A stretch of DNA of 64,000 nucleotides from Acidiphilium multivorum AIU301 (GTDB lineage Bacteria > Pseudomonadota > Alphaproteobacteria > Acetobacterales > Acetobacteraceae), in the NCBI RefSeq assembly GCF_000202835.1, contig NC_015186.1:186001-250000 (forward strand), read 5' to 3'. The translations under genes and the position numbers were made by a program. This document shows, piece after piece, positions 37,601-45,260 of this stretch. The notes under the pieces are model-generated. The model had not been told where the DNA came from. It made no database searches and worked only from the letters and a program-made list of their open reading frames with translations. The stretch's first letter is position 1. Every line of letters starts with the position of its first letter.

Positions 37601-38606
37601 CGGTTCCGGCACGTTCGGCCTCGCGAAGCCGATGCCGGTCGATCTGCGGATCGCCTTCCATCACGCGAGTCCGATCGCGAGCGACATCCTGACCGAGCGC
37701 CTCGGCGGCGCGCTCAGCCTCACCGGCGACATCGACACCGGCACCAGGCTCGCCGGCACCATCGCGATCGAGACGGCGAATATTCAGATCCCGCAAGGCC
37801 TGCCGCCCTCGGTGGTCAAGCTCGATATCCGGCGCAAGGGCGCACGCCCTCCGCCTCCCACCGCGCCCGCGCCCCCCGTGGCGCTCGACCTCACGGTCGA
37901 TGCCCGCAACGAGGTGTTCGTGCGCGGCAAGGGCCTGTTCGCCAATCTCGGCGGGCGGCTGCATGTCGGCGGCACGCTCGCCTCGCCCCAGCCGACGGGC
38001 GGCTTCCACCTGATCCGCGGCTATTTCAATCTCGGTGGCCAGACGCTGAACCTCAGCCGTGGCACCGTCCGGTTCAATGGCAACGGCATGATGCCGGTGA
38101 TCGACCTCGAGGTGAGCGGCACCGCCTCGGACGGCACCGTCTCAACCCTGGCGCTCACCGGCGAGGCGAGCGCGCCGAAGATCACCCTCTCCAGCTCACC
38201 CTCGCTGCCATCGGACGAGGTGCTGGCGCATCTGCTCTACGGTTCCAGCACGCAGAATCTCTCGGCGCTGCAGGCGGCTTCGCTCGCAGCCTCGCTGGCC
38301 GAACTCGCAGGAATCGGCGGCGGCGGGCCGGATGTGGTGGGCGGACTGCGCAGTGCGCTTGGGCTCGACCAGCTTTCGATCGGCGGCGGCACCAGCGCGC
38401 CGACGATCAATGCCGGCCGTTACGTCGCCCCCGGCGTCTATGTCGGTGCCCAGCAATCCGCGACCGGCGGCGGCACCGGCGCGAAAGTCGAGATCAATCT
38501 CTACAAGGGCCTGAAACTGAAAACCGAAGTGCAGTCGAACAGCGGCACCGGCGGCACCACCGGCCCCGGCGAATCGGTCGGCCTGACCTATCAGTTCGAT
38601 TACTGA
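34647..38606 (+). CDS. tamB: Translocation/assembly module TamB (DUF490)
   Basis: 1319-residue inner-membrane-anchored protein spanning the periplasm. Residues 5-24 form the anchor (VILWIVAILIALPVLAVLAL). The body is a long repetitive beta-rich stretch with many Gly/Thr/Leu/Ala motifs such as LTGTLAAP, and the C-terminal DUF490 domain (about 980-1319) ends in a barrel-like strand with final aromatic YQFDY that docks on TamA. It functions with TamA and, like YhdP, probably carries phospholipids along its groove. It is coupled to tamA by a 1-nt overlap and ends before two strong hairpins. Confidence 0.93.
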   Translation: MRRVFKVILWIVAILIALPVLAVLALDIALNTGAGRNFATHEINALSGGTVRITGLAGHFPKYIAARRIAIADRKGRYLVIDDAVLRWSPFSLLHRMIDISDLTAKRIDILRQPVPAAAKPKPKPSAASGIPKVALVLGHLEIGRLAIAKPVLGHALALKITGHARAKSLETIAAEIDATSLAGPGTYRLAATLDANRVNAHLTVHEPPGGPIAAFAGIASQPDLAKKPVDLSLTIAGPRDHAALRFASALGDLKARGTGTVDLSQTAPGGDLTITIPELAPYAALGKQTLGGRTVLHVVAKHQRGATTLHFDDTVEITKATKPVPVLVGKRAMLAGDFTLAGGKTTIHSLTLDMAALKVKLAGTATRLHVALKGTLIQPDIGLVDPQLAGHVTENLAIDGPTDNLALHGTVDGLVTAKGVKSGPFHVTIDATHLPGAPQGNLTGTGSLYDSPLSLSAAFARSAAGAVDLDLKTLSWKSLRGQGRITRAPGAMLPDGAMHLAMARLADLAPLLHMKLAGAFTADFTHKSGQPAAIALTASHLTDGRTASLRAARIDATIDHLAQTPAIDATATLTGVDTKAAAGNLTLTAKGSETALAVTAAGRFARLAGKPAQLDLGAMLDGKTRTIRLAKLDAAARGVTARLLGPATISAGTTTSIRHLALALGGLGGAARITADGTIRPSLDLAAKITNLPAGIARAADPKLAATGLLDATAHLTGTLAAPTGTIALQGRGLGLATGPGAKLPRATLAARETLRGHALRGTIAATLGSARLSLDGTAPLALTGPMDLSFRLDNLSASLLHAADPKLAASGIITARARLTGTPRAPRGTVDLAAKSMRLLTGPASSLPPADLTAHETLLGQSVRGTARLALGNRADLTLAGTAPLSAAGKIDLALNGRTDLRLVDPLTAAGGTVVGGILTPDLRVTGTLAAPGAAGTLTLAGGRVQNIASGLDLSAIDATITAAGRTIRLDRLSAKAGVGTIDGSGTFGLAKPMPVDLRIAFHHASPIASDILTERLGGALSLTGDIDTGTRLAGTIAIETANIQIPQGLPPSVVKLDIRRKGARPPPPTAPAPPVALDLTVDARNEVFVRGKGLFANLGGRLHVGGTLASPQPTGGFHLIRGYFNLGGQTLNLSRGTVRFNGNGMMPVIDLEVSGTASDGTVSTLALTGEASAPKITLSSSPSLPSDEVLAHLLYGSSTQNLSALQAASLAASLAELAGIGGGGPDVVGGLRSALGLDQLSIGGGTSAPTINAGRYVAPGVYVGAQQSATGGGTGAKVEINLYKGLKLKTEVQSNSGTGGTTGPGESVGLTYQFDY

Positions 38607-38620
38607 ACGGGTGCGCCCAG

Positions 38621-38654
38621 AGCACTTCCCGATCCTCCGGGATCGGAAAGTGCT
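38621..38654. terminator. Long inverted repeat after tamB (hairpin 1)
   Basis: The left arm AGCACTTCCCGATCC at 38621-38635 faces the right arm GGGATCGGAAAGTGCT at 38639-38654, with one mismatch in about 15 pairs. It is placed between convergent tamB and eno. The stem is long enough to terminate or to shield the 3' end. No T run follows directly. Confidence 0.55.
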
Positions 38655-38682
38655 CCATCCAATTGATAAATTGAGCATCTTT

Positions 38683-38712
38683 ATCCGATCAGATGATTCC
38701 ATCTGATCGGAT
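38683..38712. terminator. Perfect 13-bp stem hairpin between tamB and eno (hairpin 2)
   Basis: ATCCGATCAGATG at 38683-38695 and CATCTGATCGGAT at 38700-38712 pair perfectly around the loop ATTC. Two further outer pairs (one T-G) extend the stem to 38681-38714. It is flanked by TTT on the left and TACTTT on the right, so it can act in both directions. The sequence has the look of a dispersed palindromic repeat as well as a terminator. Confidence 0.6.
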
Positions 38713-38718
38713 GATACT

Positions 38719-40053
<1,335 letters not shown>

Positions 40054-40515
40054 TCAGCGGAGCAAAAACATCCCCTCGACCTCGACCGCCGCGTTGAGCG
40101 GCAGCGAGGCGACGCCCACGGTCGAGCGCGCATGCCGCCCCGCCTCGCCGAAAATCTCCACCGCGAGGTCCGATGCCCCGTTCATCACTTTCGCGTGCTC
40201 GGCGAAATCCGCCGTCGCCGCAATGAACCCGCCGAGCCGCACCACCTGGGCAACTGCATCGAGTCCGCCCTCGACATGCGCCTCGATCTGCGCGAGCACG
40301 TTGATAAAACAGGCCCGCGCTGCCGCAGTCCCGTCCTCGACCGTCACTCCGTCGCCGAGCTTTCCCGTCACCACGAGCTTGCCGCCCGCGAGCGGCAACT
40401 GCCCGCTGACGATCGCCATTCCACCGGCGACCACCACCGGCACGTAATTCGCCACGGCCTTCGCCGCGGGCGGAAGGGTTATGCCGTTCTCGGCGAGGCG
40501 CGCGCGTATATCCAT
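40054..40515 (-). CDS. RidA family protein (reactive imine deaminase-like)
   Basis: 153-residue member of the YjgF/YER057c/UK114 family, which hydrolyses reactive enamine/imine intermediates released by PLP enzymes. It begins with an extension (MDIRARLAENGITLPPAAKAVANYVPVVVAGG), typical of the subgroup sometimes called YjgH/TdcF-like. The Arg that binds the substrate carboxylate in canonical RidA (R105 of IPR..RSCV) is not obvious here; the matching region reads MNGASDLAVEIFGEAGRHARSTVG-like, with an Arg before STVG. Its start is 3 nt after the stop of the NrdJ-like gene, so the two are co-transcribed. Confidence 0.85.
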   Translation of the reverse strand: MDIRARLAENGITLPPAAKAVANYVPVVVAGGMAIVSGQLPLAGGKLVVTGKLGDGVTVEDGTAAARACFINVLAQIEAHVEGGLDAVAQVVRLGGFIAATADFAEHAKVMNGASDLAVEIFGEAGRHARSTVGVASLPLNAAVEVEGMFLLR

Positions 40516-40518
40516 GGA

Positions 40519-42045
40519 TCAGCTCACGAGTTTCAGGACGGGACGCTGGCGCTTCGGCCGGCCGGTTCCGGTCTCCGGCAGGTCCAGCGGCAGCAGCGGA
40601 GCGGCGGCATCGACACCAGCCGCATCGTCGGCAAGGTCGAGCGCCGCGAGATCGGGCCGCTGCGAATAGGTCGCGGCCAGGTGCCGGAACACATAGTCGA
40701 GGAGCGAGGTCGCCTGGCTGATCATTGCGTCGCCTTCCACCGCGCCGGCGGGCGCGAAGCGGGTGAAGGCAAATTCATCGACGAATTCATCCAGAGGCAC
40801 GCCATGCTGCAACCCGATGCTGACCGCGCCGGCGAACGCCTCGGCCATGCCGCGCAGCGTTGCGGAGTCCTTCGGTAGCGAGATCATGATCTCGCCCAGC
40901 CGCCCGTCCGGATATTCACCGGTGCGCAGGAATAGCCGGTGCCCGCCCACCGAAACCTTCTGGGTGTAGCCGCCGCGGCGCGCCGGCAGCTTGCCGCGCC
41001 CGGCGGAGGCCGCGCGCGGCGCGGGGAGGGACGGCACCTCGGGCAGGATGGCGCAGACCGGTGCGATGGCCTCGCGCATTGCGGCGATGCCGGCGGCATC
41101 GGTCACGCCGAACGGATCGGCGCCGGCCAGGCTCGCGGCCAGCGCCGACTCGGCCGTACGGCCGGAGGCGGCAAGCCGCGCCCGCGCCCAGCGGGCGAGC
41201 CCGCCCTCGGAGTCCAGCGCCGAGAGCGGTGCTGCGATCCCAACCGTCTCGACGTCGAGCAGCATCTCCACCGGCCCCGGCGGCAGCAGCCCGGTCAGGC
41301 TGCGATGCTGGCGCAGGCCGCACGCCAGGGCCCGCTCGCGCGCGTCGAGCAAGGCGGCGCGCAGGCCGGGCTGGGCGCAACTGGCGGGAACCGGAACCGG
41401 CGTGATGGCGCATCCCGGCGCGATGCCCCGCGCCAGCAGCCCGGCCGAGGCAATATCCGCATGGGCGGCGAGCAGCGCGCCGATCGTCGCGGCCACGTCG
41501 CGCGCCGTGGGGCTCGCGTAATCGATATCGAGGCGCGCCAGCAGCAGGGCGAGGTCGGCCATGCCGAGTGCGAGGCGCTGGGCCGAAGGTTGCGCCAGCG
41601 AGAGGGCGAGCACCGCGTGTTCGACCGCCTCGCCGAACGCGGCAGCGTCGAACATGCCGCTCTCGTCGAGGAACTGCGGCAGGTTGAAGACGAAGCCAGG
41701 CACCGGCTCGGCACGGCCCTGCCAGATGCCAGGGCTCGGCGCGGCGCGGCGCGTTGCGACCAGCCGGTGCAGCGTGGACGCGACATCCTCGCCGCGACCC
41801 AGACGCTCCGCGGCGGCGGCAAGCGGCGCGATCCAGGCATCGGCCGCCTGGTCGACCCCGATCATCGAGCGATCGGCGCGTAGCGCCACCAGCCCGGCGG
41901 CGGCCTGATCGCTCCAGTCGGCAGGAATGATGGCGGGTTCGGGTGCGGCATCGGGATCGATCCCGATCTCGACCCGTTTGAGCCGGATGCCGCGCCACGC
42001 GCGGTGCGGTGTCGGGCGATGCCTGCTGGCGGGATCCTTCCTCAT
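40519..42045 (-). CDS. Degenerate class II ribonucleotide reductase-like protein with TSCPD domain
   Basis: 508 residues. The C-terminal 170 residues match the tail of long adenosylcobalamin-dependent reductases (NrdJ): YTQKVSVGGHRLFLRTGEYP, LGEIMISLPKD, SIGLQHGVPLDEFVDEFAFTRF, ATSLLDYVFRHLA. The part near 160-205 (LALGMADLALLLARLDIDYA) matches a helix of the reductase barrel. The catalytic finger-loop (N-P-C-G-E in active enzymes) and the C-terminal redox cysteines are absent; the few Cys residues lie elsewhere. It therefore should not reduce nucleotides alone. It could be an NrdJb-like accessory subunit, as in the split enzyme of Pseudomonas aeruginosa, or a regulator. Upstream are NrdR-box-like sites. 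ridA follows after 3 nt. Confidence 0.8.
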   Translation of the reverse strand: MRKDPASRHRPTPHRAWRGIRLKRVEIGIDPDAAPEPAIIPADWSDQAAAGLVALRADRSMIGVDQAADAWIAPLAAAAERLGRGEDVASTLHRLVATRRAAPSPGIWQGRAEPVPGFVFNLPQFLDESGMFDAAAFGEAVEHAVLALSLAQPSAQRLALGMADLALLLARLDIDYASPTARDVAATIGALLAAHADIASAGLLARGIAPGCAITPVPVPASCAQPGLRAALLDARERALACGLRQHRSLTGLLPPGPVEMLLDVETVGIAAPLSALDSEGGLARWARARLAASGRTAESALAASLAGADPFGVTDAAGIAAMREAIAPVCAILPEVPSLPAPRAASAGRGKLPARRGGYTQKVSVGGHRLFLRTGEYPDGRLGEIMISLPKDSATLRGMAEAFAGAVSIGLQHGVPLDEFVDEFAFTRFAPAGAVEGDAMISQATSLLDYVFRHLAATYSQRPDLAALDLADDAAGVDAAAPLLPLDLPETGTGRPKRQRPVLKLVS

Positions 42046-42088
42046 GCCCTCAGCCTAACGTGTTCCTCATGGGGTTTCCAGCGGCGGT

Positions 42089-42104
42089 CGGCGTCATCTT
42101 GTGG
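42089..42104. promoter_or_regulatory. Candidate NrdR box, distal half-degenerate copy
   Basis: 16-bp site CGGCGTCATCTTGTGG. The right half ATCTTGTGG is identical to that of the stronger box 32 bp away and fits the NrdR consensus right arm (ATMTWGTG); the left arm is poor. NrdR boxes usually occur in pairs separated by three helical turns, as here. It lies 44 bp upstream of the NrdJ-like start. Confidence 0.4.
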
Positions 42105-42120
42105 AAAATTCAGGTCACGG

Positions 42121-42136
42121 CCACAAAATCTTGTGG
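42121..42136. promoter_or_regulatory. Candidate NrdR box (strong copy) upstream of the NrdJ-like gene
   Basis: 16-bp near-palindrome CCACAAAATCTTGTGG. Its core CACAAAATCTTGTG departs from the NrdR consensus CACWATATMTWGTG at one position. NrdR is the zinc-ribbon/ATP-cone repressor of ribonucleotide reductase genes. With the copy at 42089 it makes a pair with 32-bp phase in the divergent region between the NrdJ-like gene and the NDUFA12 gene. Confidence 0.6.
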
Positions 42137-42140
42137 ATAA
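42132..42140 (-). promoter_or_regulatory. Consensus DnaA box TTATCCACA overlapping the NrdR-like box
   Basis: The plus strand reads TGTGGATAA, so the minus strand has a perfect 9-mer DnaA box, TTATCCACA. A one-mismatch relative (TGTGGAAAA) sits 32 bp away at 42100-42108. DnaA and NrdR both regulate nrd promoters in E. coli. A chance 9-mer match is possible. Confidence 0.4.
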
Positions 42141-42169
42141 GCCGGGGGGCACATGTGCCGGCGCGCGGA

Positions 42170-42198
42170 TGGACCGATCCGACCGTCTCCTGTATAGC
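42170..42198 (+). promoter_or_regulatory. Possible promoter of the NDUFA12 gene, giving a near-leaderless transcript
   Basis: TGGACC at 42170-42175 and TATAGC at 42193-42198 are separated by 17 bp, and TG precedes the second element. Transcription would begin about at the ATG at 42206, consistent with the lack of a clear ribosome-binding site there. Confidence 0.35.
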
Positions 42199-42205
42199 AG
42201 GCGGC

Positions 42206-42643
42206 ATGAACGAACACCGTGATACGGCAGATGCGTCAACGGTTCCGACGCTGGCTTCGCTCGGCGGTCTGCGCCGGCTGATCGCCAATCCCGGGCTGAC
42301 GTTGCACACGCTTCGCCACGGCCTGATGGTAGGGCAGGACAGTTTCGGCAATCGCTATTTCGAGGAACGCAGGGCCAGCAGGCCCGACGGCCGCAAGCGC
42401 CGCTGGGTGATCTATGCCGGCGGCGCGCGGGAAGCCTCGCTGGTGCCGCCTGAATGGCATGCCTGGCTGCATTTCACGACCGACGCCCCGCTCTCCGAGG
42501 CTTCGCGCCGCCCCTGGCAGAAGCCGCACCAGCCGAATCTGACGGGAACGCCTGGTTCCTACCGGCCGCGCGGCCACGATTATCGCGGCGGCACGCGGGG
42601 GATGGCCACGGGCGATTACGAATCCTGGACGCCGGAAGGCTGA
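42206..42643 (+). CDS. NADH:ubiquinone oxidoreductase accessory subunit, NDUFA12 family
   Basis: 145 residues from the ATG at 42206. It is homologous to the 17.2-kDa complex I accessory subunit NDUFA12 (B17.2), which in alphaproteobacteria and mitochondria stabilises the peripheral arm. Conserved features are VGQDSFGNRYFEE near residue 47, RRWVIYAG, VPPEWHAWLHFTTDAPL and the C-terminal KPHQPNLTGTPGSYRP. No other complex I gene is nearby, as is usual in these bacteria. It is followed by mlaD-like and DUF2155 genes, a trio often kept together in alphaproteobacteria. Confidence 0.92.
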   Translation: MNEHRDTADASTVPTLASLGGLRRLIANPGLTLHTLRHGLMVGQDSFGNRYFEERRASRPDGRKRRWVIYAGGAREASLVPPEWHAWLHFTTDAPLSEASRRPWQKPHQPNLTGTPGSYRPRGHDYRGGTRGMATGDYESWTPEG

Positions 42644-42680
42644 GCGGCAAGCTGCTGCGCCGGAAGCCGGAAAGGGTGAG

Positions 42681-43181
42681 ATGAAGAATCGGGTATCGGA
42701 AATCATCGCGGGCCTGGTCGTGATCGTCGCGGCCGCCGTCTTTCTCGCCTATGCGGCGTCGCGAACGCGCACCGTCGGCGGCACGGGATATGACTTGCGC
42801 GCGAGTTTCGGCAGCATCGGTCCGCTCACCGTCGGCTCTCCGGTCAAGATCGCCGGCGTCACGATCGGCGAGGTGACCCGCACCTCGCTCGACCCGCAGA
42901 CCTATGCCGCAATCGTACAGTTCCGCATCCAGCCGGACGTCAAGATTCCGAAGGATAGCAGCGCGGCGATCGAGAGCGCGTCGCTGCTGGGCAGCGATTA
43001 TCTTTCGATCTCGCCCGGCGGTTCCGAAACCATGTTGAAGCCCGGCCAGGCAATCACCGCAACGCAGTCGGCCATCAACATCGAATCGCTGCTCGGCAAG
43101 TTCGTCTTCAGCGCCGCAAACCTGGCGACCTCGACAGCGAAGGCAAACGGCGGCGGCACTTCGGCACCGGCCCCGAAATGA
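42681..43181 (+). CDS. mlaD: MlaD family outer membrane lipid asymmetry protein (MCE domain)
   Basis: 166-residue periplasmic substrate-binding component of the Mla phospholipid transport system, anchored by an N-terminal helix (IIAGLVVIVAAAVFLAYAAS). The MCE domain (about 37-115) contains YDLRASFGSIGPLTVGSPVKIAGV, the core of the hexameric ring. The C-terminus is a polar Ala/Pro tail. The other Mla components (MlaE, MlaF, MlaB, MlaC) are not in the window. The ATG is preceded by AGGGTGAG. Its stop overlaps the DUF2155 gene by 4 nt. Confidence 0.92.
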   Translation: MKNRVSEIIAGLVVIVAAAVFLAYAASRTRTVGGTGYDLRASFGSIGPLTVGSPVKIAGVTIGEVTRTSLDPQTYAAIVQFRIQPDVKIPKDSSAAIESASLLGSDYLSISPGGSETMLKPGQAITATQSAINIESLLGKFVFSAANLATSTAKANGGGTSAPAPK

Positions 43182-43759
43182 GCCTCCGTCGCGCCGGCGC
43201 CGTCGTTCTGGTGGTCGCGATGTTCGCGGCGCTGCCGGGCCGCGGACTTGCGCAGTCCGGTCAATCGGTGGTGACAGTGCCGGAGGCTCCGCCCGTCGCC
43301 TCGGCGCCGAGCCCAGCCATGCCGGATGGCGCGCTGCCGGCGCCGGACCTGCCGAACGCGCCCACCTTGCCGGGTGACCAGGGCGGCGCCTTTGCAGGAC
43401 CCCCAACCCCGAAAGGGTCGCAGGCGACGCCGCCTGCGCCGCCGAAACAGGTCAAGCCGATCTGGGATCCGCGCCAGGCCGCGATTCTCGATGTGCTCGA
43501 GAAGGCCGATGGCGCGGTGAACCGGATCATCGCGCCCGTCGGGTCGAGTTTCACCGAAGGCGCGCTGCGGGTGACGATCGGCGCCTGTGTCGTCCGCCCG
43601 GCCGACATGCCGCCGGACGCTGCGGTATACATGACAGTGCGGCACGGCATGGCTGCCCCCGACCTGTTCCGCGGCTGGCTGATCCGCTCCGAGCCCGGCG
43701 CCACCGTGGTGGGTGACGCTGCGGTGACATTCCGCCTCATCGGTTGTTCCGCTGGCTGA
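43178..43759 (+). CDS. DUF2155 domain periplasmic protein
   Basis: 193 residues with a signal peptide (RRAGAVVLVVAMFAALPGRGLA), a long Pro/Ala-rich linker (about 25-95) and the C-terminal DUF2155 domain. Its two conserved Cys residues lie in TIGACVVRPAD and RLIGCSAG and probably form a disulfide. A conserved FRGWLIRSEPG is present; many relatives have F.GWMFASSP. The function is unknown. The gene regularly follows mlaD and the NDUFA12 gene in alphaproteobacteria, which suggests an envelope role. Confidence 0.85.
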   Translation: MSLRRAGAVVLVVAMFAALPGRGLAQSGQSVVTVPEAPPVASAPSPAMPDGALPAPDLPNAPTLPGDQGGAFAGPPTPKGSQATPPAPPKQVKPIWDPRQAAILDVLEKADGAVNRIIAPVGSSFTEGALRVTIGACVVRPADMPPDAAVYMTVRHGMAAPDLFRGWLIRSEPGATVVGDAAVTFRLIGCSAG

Positions 43760-43909
43760 TCGCGGATATTTGTCCGTTCCGGATTGGTAACTTAAATCGC
43801 AATGACCGATTGTTAACCGTTTCGGCGGTCACGCCGGCAGGATCCGTCATTGTAACGACATAATTCCGCACCAACCTTCCCAGCGATTACACAACCGCAT
43901 GGAGGCCAC

Positions 43910-45004
43910 ATGACCCATCGCTCGATCCTCTGCACCGCGTGCTGCGCTGCCGCGCTCGCGCTTGGCATGCAGGCGGCGCGGGCCGCGAATCCGCCGCCCG
44001 TGACCGGACCCTATGTCGATCTCGGCATCGGCACCAACCTGATGCAGAACCAGAAATACGATTTTGCCCAGCCGAACGGGGCGCGGGGCGGCAATCTGCT
44101 GTTTCGCCCCGATTATGCCGGGCAGCTCGGCGTCGGCTACGGCCTCGGCAACGGGTTCCGGGTCGAGCTCGACACCAATTTCTTCCGTAACAACGCCGTG
44201 AAGGCCGACGACAATGTCGAGGGCAAGAACCGCGCCTATGGCGGGGTCAACACCTACGGCTTCATGGTCAACGGGTATTACGACATCCCGACCGGGACCA
44301 ATTTCGTGCCCTTCATCGGCGCGGGCCTCGGGTATCAGTGGCAGAAGTTCCAGCATATCGGGGTGGCGGACCCGTCCGGCGACGTTTATGGCGGCACGTA
44401 TGGCAGCCTGGCCTATGATCTCAGCGCCGGCGTCGCCTATGACCTGCCTCAGGTTCCGGGGCTCGCGGTAACGGCGCAATACCAGTACATGTCGCTGGTC
44501 CATAATCGGAAATACAATGATACCGGTGCCGTGCCGAATACCCAGATCAATGTCGGCCAGTCGGGCAATCACACGTTCCTGATCGGCCTGCGCTACGAGC
44601 TGTTCCCGCCTGCGCCGCCGGCTCCGGCCGCGGCTCCCGCGCCGACGCCGGTTGCGGCTCCGGCGCCGGCTCCGGCCCGCACTTACCTGGTGTTCTTCAA
44701 CTGGGACAAGGCGAACCTGACGCCGCGGGCGCAGCAGATCGTCTCCGAGGCGGCGAAGGCGTCGCAGACCACGAAGGTGACGCGTCTGAACGTGAACGGC
44801 TATACCGATACCTCGGGTGCGCCGGCCTACAACATGAAGCTGTCGCTGCGCCGCGCGCACAACGTGGCGGCCCAGCTGGTTGCGGATGGCGTGTCGAAGA
44901 ACGACATCGTGATCAAGGGCTATGGCGAGACGCACCTTCTGGTGCCGACCGGCCCGAATGTTCGCGAGCCGCAGAACCGCCGCGTGGAAATCATCCTCCA
45001 CTGA
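43910..45004 (+). CDS. OmpA family outer membrane protein, copy 1
   Basis: 364 residues: a signal peptide (to about residue 26, AARA), an 8-stranded beta-barrel of OmpA/surface-antigen type (30-225; TGPYVDLGIGTN, GYGLGNGFRVELD), a Pro/Ala linker and a C-terminal OmpA peptidoglycan-binding domain (about 245-364; NGYTDTSGAPAYNMKLSLRRA, NRRVEIIL). The Asp and Arg that grip diaminopimelate are both present. From residue 225 to the end it is identical to the next gene, at the DNA level too. A strong terminator follows. The promoter lies in the 150-bp gap upstream, where I see no confident elements. Confidence 0.93.
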   Translation: MTHRSILCTACCAAALALGMQAARAANPPPVTGPYVDLGIGTNLMQNQKYDFAQPNGARGGNLLFRPDYAGQLGVGYGLGNGFRVELDTNFFRNNAVKADDNVEGKNRAYGGVNTYGFMVNGYYDIPTGTNFVPFIGAGLGYQWQKFQHIGVADPSGDVYGGTYGSLAYDLSAGVAYDLPQVPGLAVTAQYQYMSLVHNRKYNDTGAVPNTQINVGQSGNHTFLIGLRYELFPPAPPAPAAAPAPTPVAAPAPAPARTYLVFFNWDKANLTPRAQQIVSEAAKASQTTKVTRLNVNGYTDTSGAPAYNMKLSLRRAHNVAAQLVADGVSKNDIVIKGYGETHLLVPTGPNVREPQNRRVEIILH

Positions 45005-45056
45005 GCAAGGCCTGCGGATCGGATCAGGAAACCCCGGCGGAAACGCCGGGGTTTTT
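44583..45056 (+). repeat. 474-bp direct repeat, copy 1 (OmpA domain plus terminator)
   Basis: This copy is identical to 45925-46398 except for one base (G at 45016 against A at 46358, in the untranslated tail). It begins in the last barrel strand, covers the linker, OmpA domain and stop codon, and ends in the terminator T run. The offset is 1342 bp. Confidence 0.95.
45032..45056 (+). terminator. Intrinsic terminator after OmpA copy 1
   Basis: CCCCGGCG at 45032-45039 pairs with CGCCGGGG at 45044-45051 around a GAAA tetraloop, followed directly by five T. This is a textbook rho-independent terminator. Confidence 0.9.
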
Positions 45057-45260
45057 CTGTCATTGGCCAAGGATCTGGGAAACGTCGTGATATTGTCACA
45101 TCGCGTTCCGGTCTGTGGTTTTGGAGCAACACCAATCCGGAAATACGGGGCGTCAACGTTCAAGCCCTCCTGCATCGGCAGGGGCGATGCTAAATGTCCG
45201 TCGACGGAAGCTTAACCGTTCGATCAGCAAACAGGCTCCGGCGCACGAGGAGAGACGAAA

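Noticed and set aside
42061-42205. Replication origin, because of DnaA-box-like 9-mers
   Set aside because: Only one perfect box and one near match are present, there is no AT-rich unwinding region, and no dnaA, dnaN or gidA neighbours. A promoter-control role is more likely.
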